64,000 nt of DNA from Flavobacterium coralii (GTDB lineage Bacteria > Bacteroidota > Bacteroidia > Flavobacteriales > Flavobacteriaceae): positions 248,001 through 312,000 of the forward strand of contig NZ_JAHDIU010000003.1 of NCBI RefSeq assembly GCF_019891545.1, in the 5' to 3' direction. Below the pieces are notes generated by a model. That model was not told the DNA's origin, searched no databases, and worked only from the letters and a program-made list of their open reading frames with translations. Positions 63,238-64,000 of this stretch are shown here, one piece after another. The first letter of the stretch is position 1. Every line of letters begins with the position of its first letter. Made by a program: the position numbers and the translations under genes.

Positions 63238-64000
63238 ATGGCATTATCTATATCTAAAACACGATTAAACGGACTTGTAAAAGTAAGTGGGGCGAAGAAC
63301 AGTTCGCTGCGTCTTCTTGCAGCCTCTTTATTAACAGAAGAAACGGTGTTTCTTACCAATTTTCCTAATGGTTTGCTTGATGTAGAAATACACCTTAGGA
63401 TGCTGGAAGCGTTAGGTAAAAAAGTAACATCTGCCGCCGATACGGTTTCAATAAGTGTTGGTGACGAAAAAATAAAAACCCAGTTGGTATGGGATGAAAG
63501 ATCTATACGCAACACCCTTTTAATATTAGGCGCACTAACAGCAAGATATGGCGAGGGGAAAGTGCCATTGCCGGGTGGCTGTAAGCTTGGTGAAAGAAAG
63601 TATGACCTGCACGTAATGCTGCTTGAAAGGCTTGGTGCAGAAGTTTGGGAAGAGGGCGATTACCTATGTGCAAAAGCCAAAACGGGCAGGCTTAAAGGTA
63701 ATGAAATCCATTTGCCCCTTCGCAGTACCGGCGCTACAGAAAATACCATAATTGCAGCATCACTTGCCGAAGGTAAAACGGTTCTGTATAACCCGCACAT
63801 AAGGCCTGAGATTATGGACCTTATTGATATGCTTGGCAAAATGGGAGCAAAGATAAATGTTTACGGGCAAAAGTGTATAGAGATAGAAGGTGTAGAGCAG
63901 CTAACAGGCGTTAAGCATGCTGTTATACCCGATAATATGGAAGCACTAACATGGGCAATAGGCTCTGTTATTACAAATGGTGAGGTTGAAATAGAAAACT
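63238..64000 (+). CDS. MurA-like enolpyruvyl transferase (3' end outside window)
   Basis: The first 254 residues are visible. VSGAKNSSLRLLAASLL carries the Lys20-Asn21 pair, and LPGGCKLGERKYDLH carries Cys115, the enolpyruvyl-accepting residue of UDP-GlcNAc 1-carboxyvinyltransferase; Arg120 is also kept. The fold and motifs fit MurA. Its place after a flippase in a polysaccharide operon and its divergence from typical MurA around residues 65-95 suggest a second, specialised copy, possibly acting on a surface-sugar precursor; the genome's main murA would be elsewhere. Confidence 0.82.
   Translation, partial: MALSISKTRLNGLVKVSGAKNSSLRLLAASLLTEETVFLTNFPNGLLDVEIHLRMLEALGKKVTSAADTVSISVGDEKIKTQLVWDERSIRNTLLILGALTARYGEGKVPLPGGCKLGERKYDLHVMLLERLGAEVWEEGDYLCAKAKTGRLKGNEIHLPLRSTGATENTIIAASLAEGKTVLYNPHIRPEIMDLIDMLGKMGAKINVYGQKCIEIEGVEQLTGVKHAVIPDNMEALTWAIGSVITNGEVEIEN

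Overview
The window comes from a Bacteroidota chromosome, most likely a Flavobacteriaceae member close to Flavobacterium. The evidence is the short sigma-70 factor of 287 residues, the gliding ABC ATPase GldA, an exosortase of the XrtF type with its partner, a HYC_CC_PP-family protein, TonB receptors with carboxypeptidase-like N-terminal domains, DUF3857 proteins, and many promoters with the Bacteroidota -7 box TAnnTTTG. Genes are packed closely, no gap exceeds about 300 bases, and I see no tRNA, rRNA, CRISPR array or complete insertion sequence.

Region 1-3000 holds the 3' part of metH followed by metF (methionine and folate C1 metabolism). It is the strangest part of the window. A DUF559 (Vsr-like nuclease fold) domain is embedded in frame inside MetH, just before the cobalamin-binding motif. 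Two GC-rich inverted-repeat cassettes of about 78 bp, with identical 23-nt spacers, lie in the metH frame and are read in the same phase. A third, single arm sits directly before the metF start codon. This looks like a small mobile or repeat-propagating element that tolerates insertion inside genes.

Region 3000-22400 carries an envelope trio (RDD membrane protein, PagL-like lipid A deacylase, head-GIN lipoprotein), gldA on the other strand, then DAHP synthase/chorismate mutase, rsgA, dtd, four tandem DUF3857/transglutaminase-like paralogues (three of them without the catalytic Cys and His), a MazG-like pyrophosphohydrolase, aroA, queA and kynU. A 130-bp MITE-like palindrome closes the region.

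Region 22500-34500 has a minus-strand run of DinB, two VOC proteins, an SRPBCC protein and DoxX, divergent from a GlxA-type regulator. It continues with a TonB receptor and thioredoxin pair behind a palindromic operator, and a divergent RND efflux operon (adaptor, pump, TolC).

Region 34500-45100 is mostly housekeeping: rpe, rpoD, DUF2752 and TM2 membrane proteins, a BetR-like regulator beside an outer-membrane barrel protein, a CDP-alcohol phosphatidyltransferase, pnp, rpsO, a free-methionine sulfoxide reductase-like GAF protein, and xrtF with its partner gene.

Region 45100-52800 has a metal-linked cluster (HYC_CC_PP protein, TonB receptor, periplasmic HMA protein), a lipoprotein, a CarboxypepD_reg-like protein, a CoA-binding protein, a sodium:solute symporter and recR.

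From 53000 to the end runs a surface polysaccharide operon. It makes UDP-GalNAc/UDP-GalNAcA-type, UDP-GlcA and UDP-GalA precursors. It then encodes a full sulfate-activation set (cysQ, DUF2061, cysC, cysD, cysN), a flippase and the start of a MurA-like enolpyruvyl transferase. The combination suggests, but does not prove, a sulfated acidic polysaccharide.
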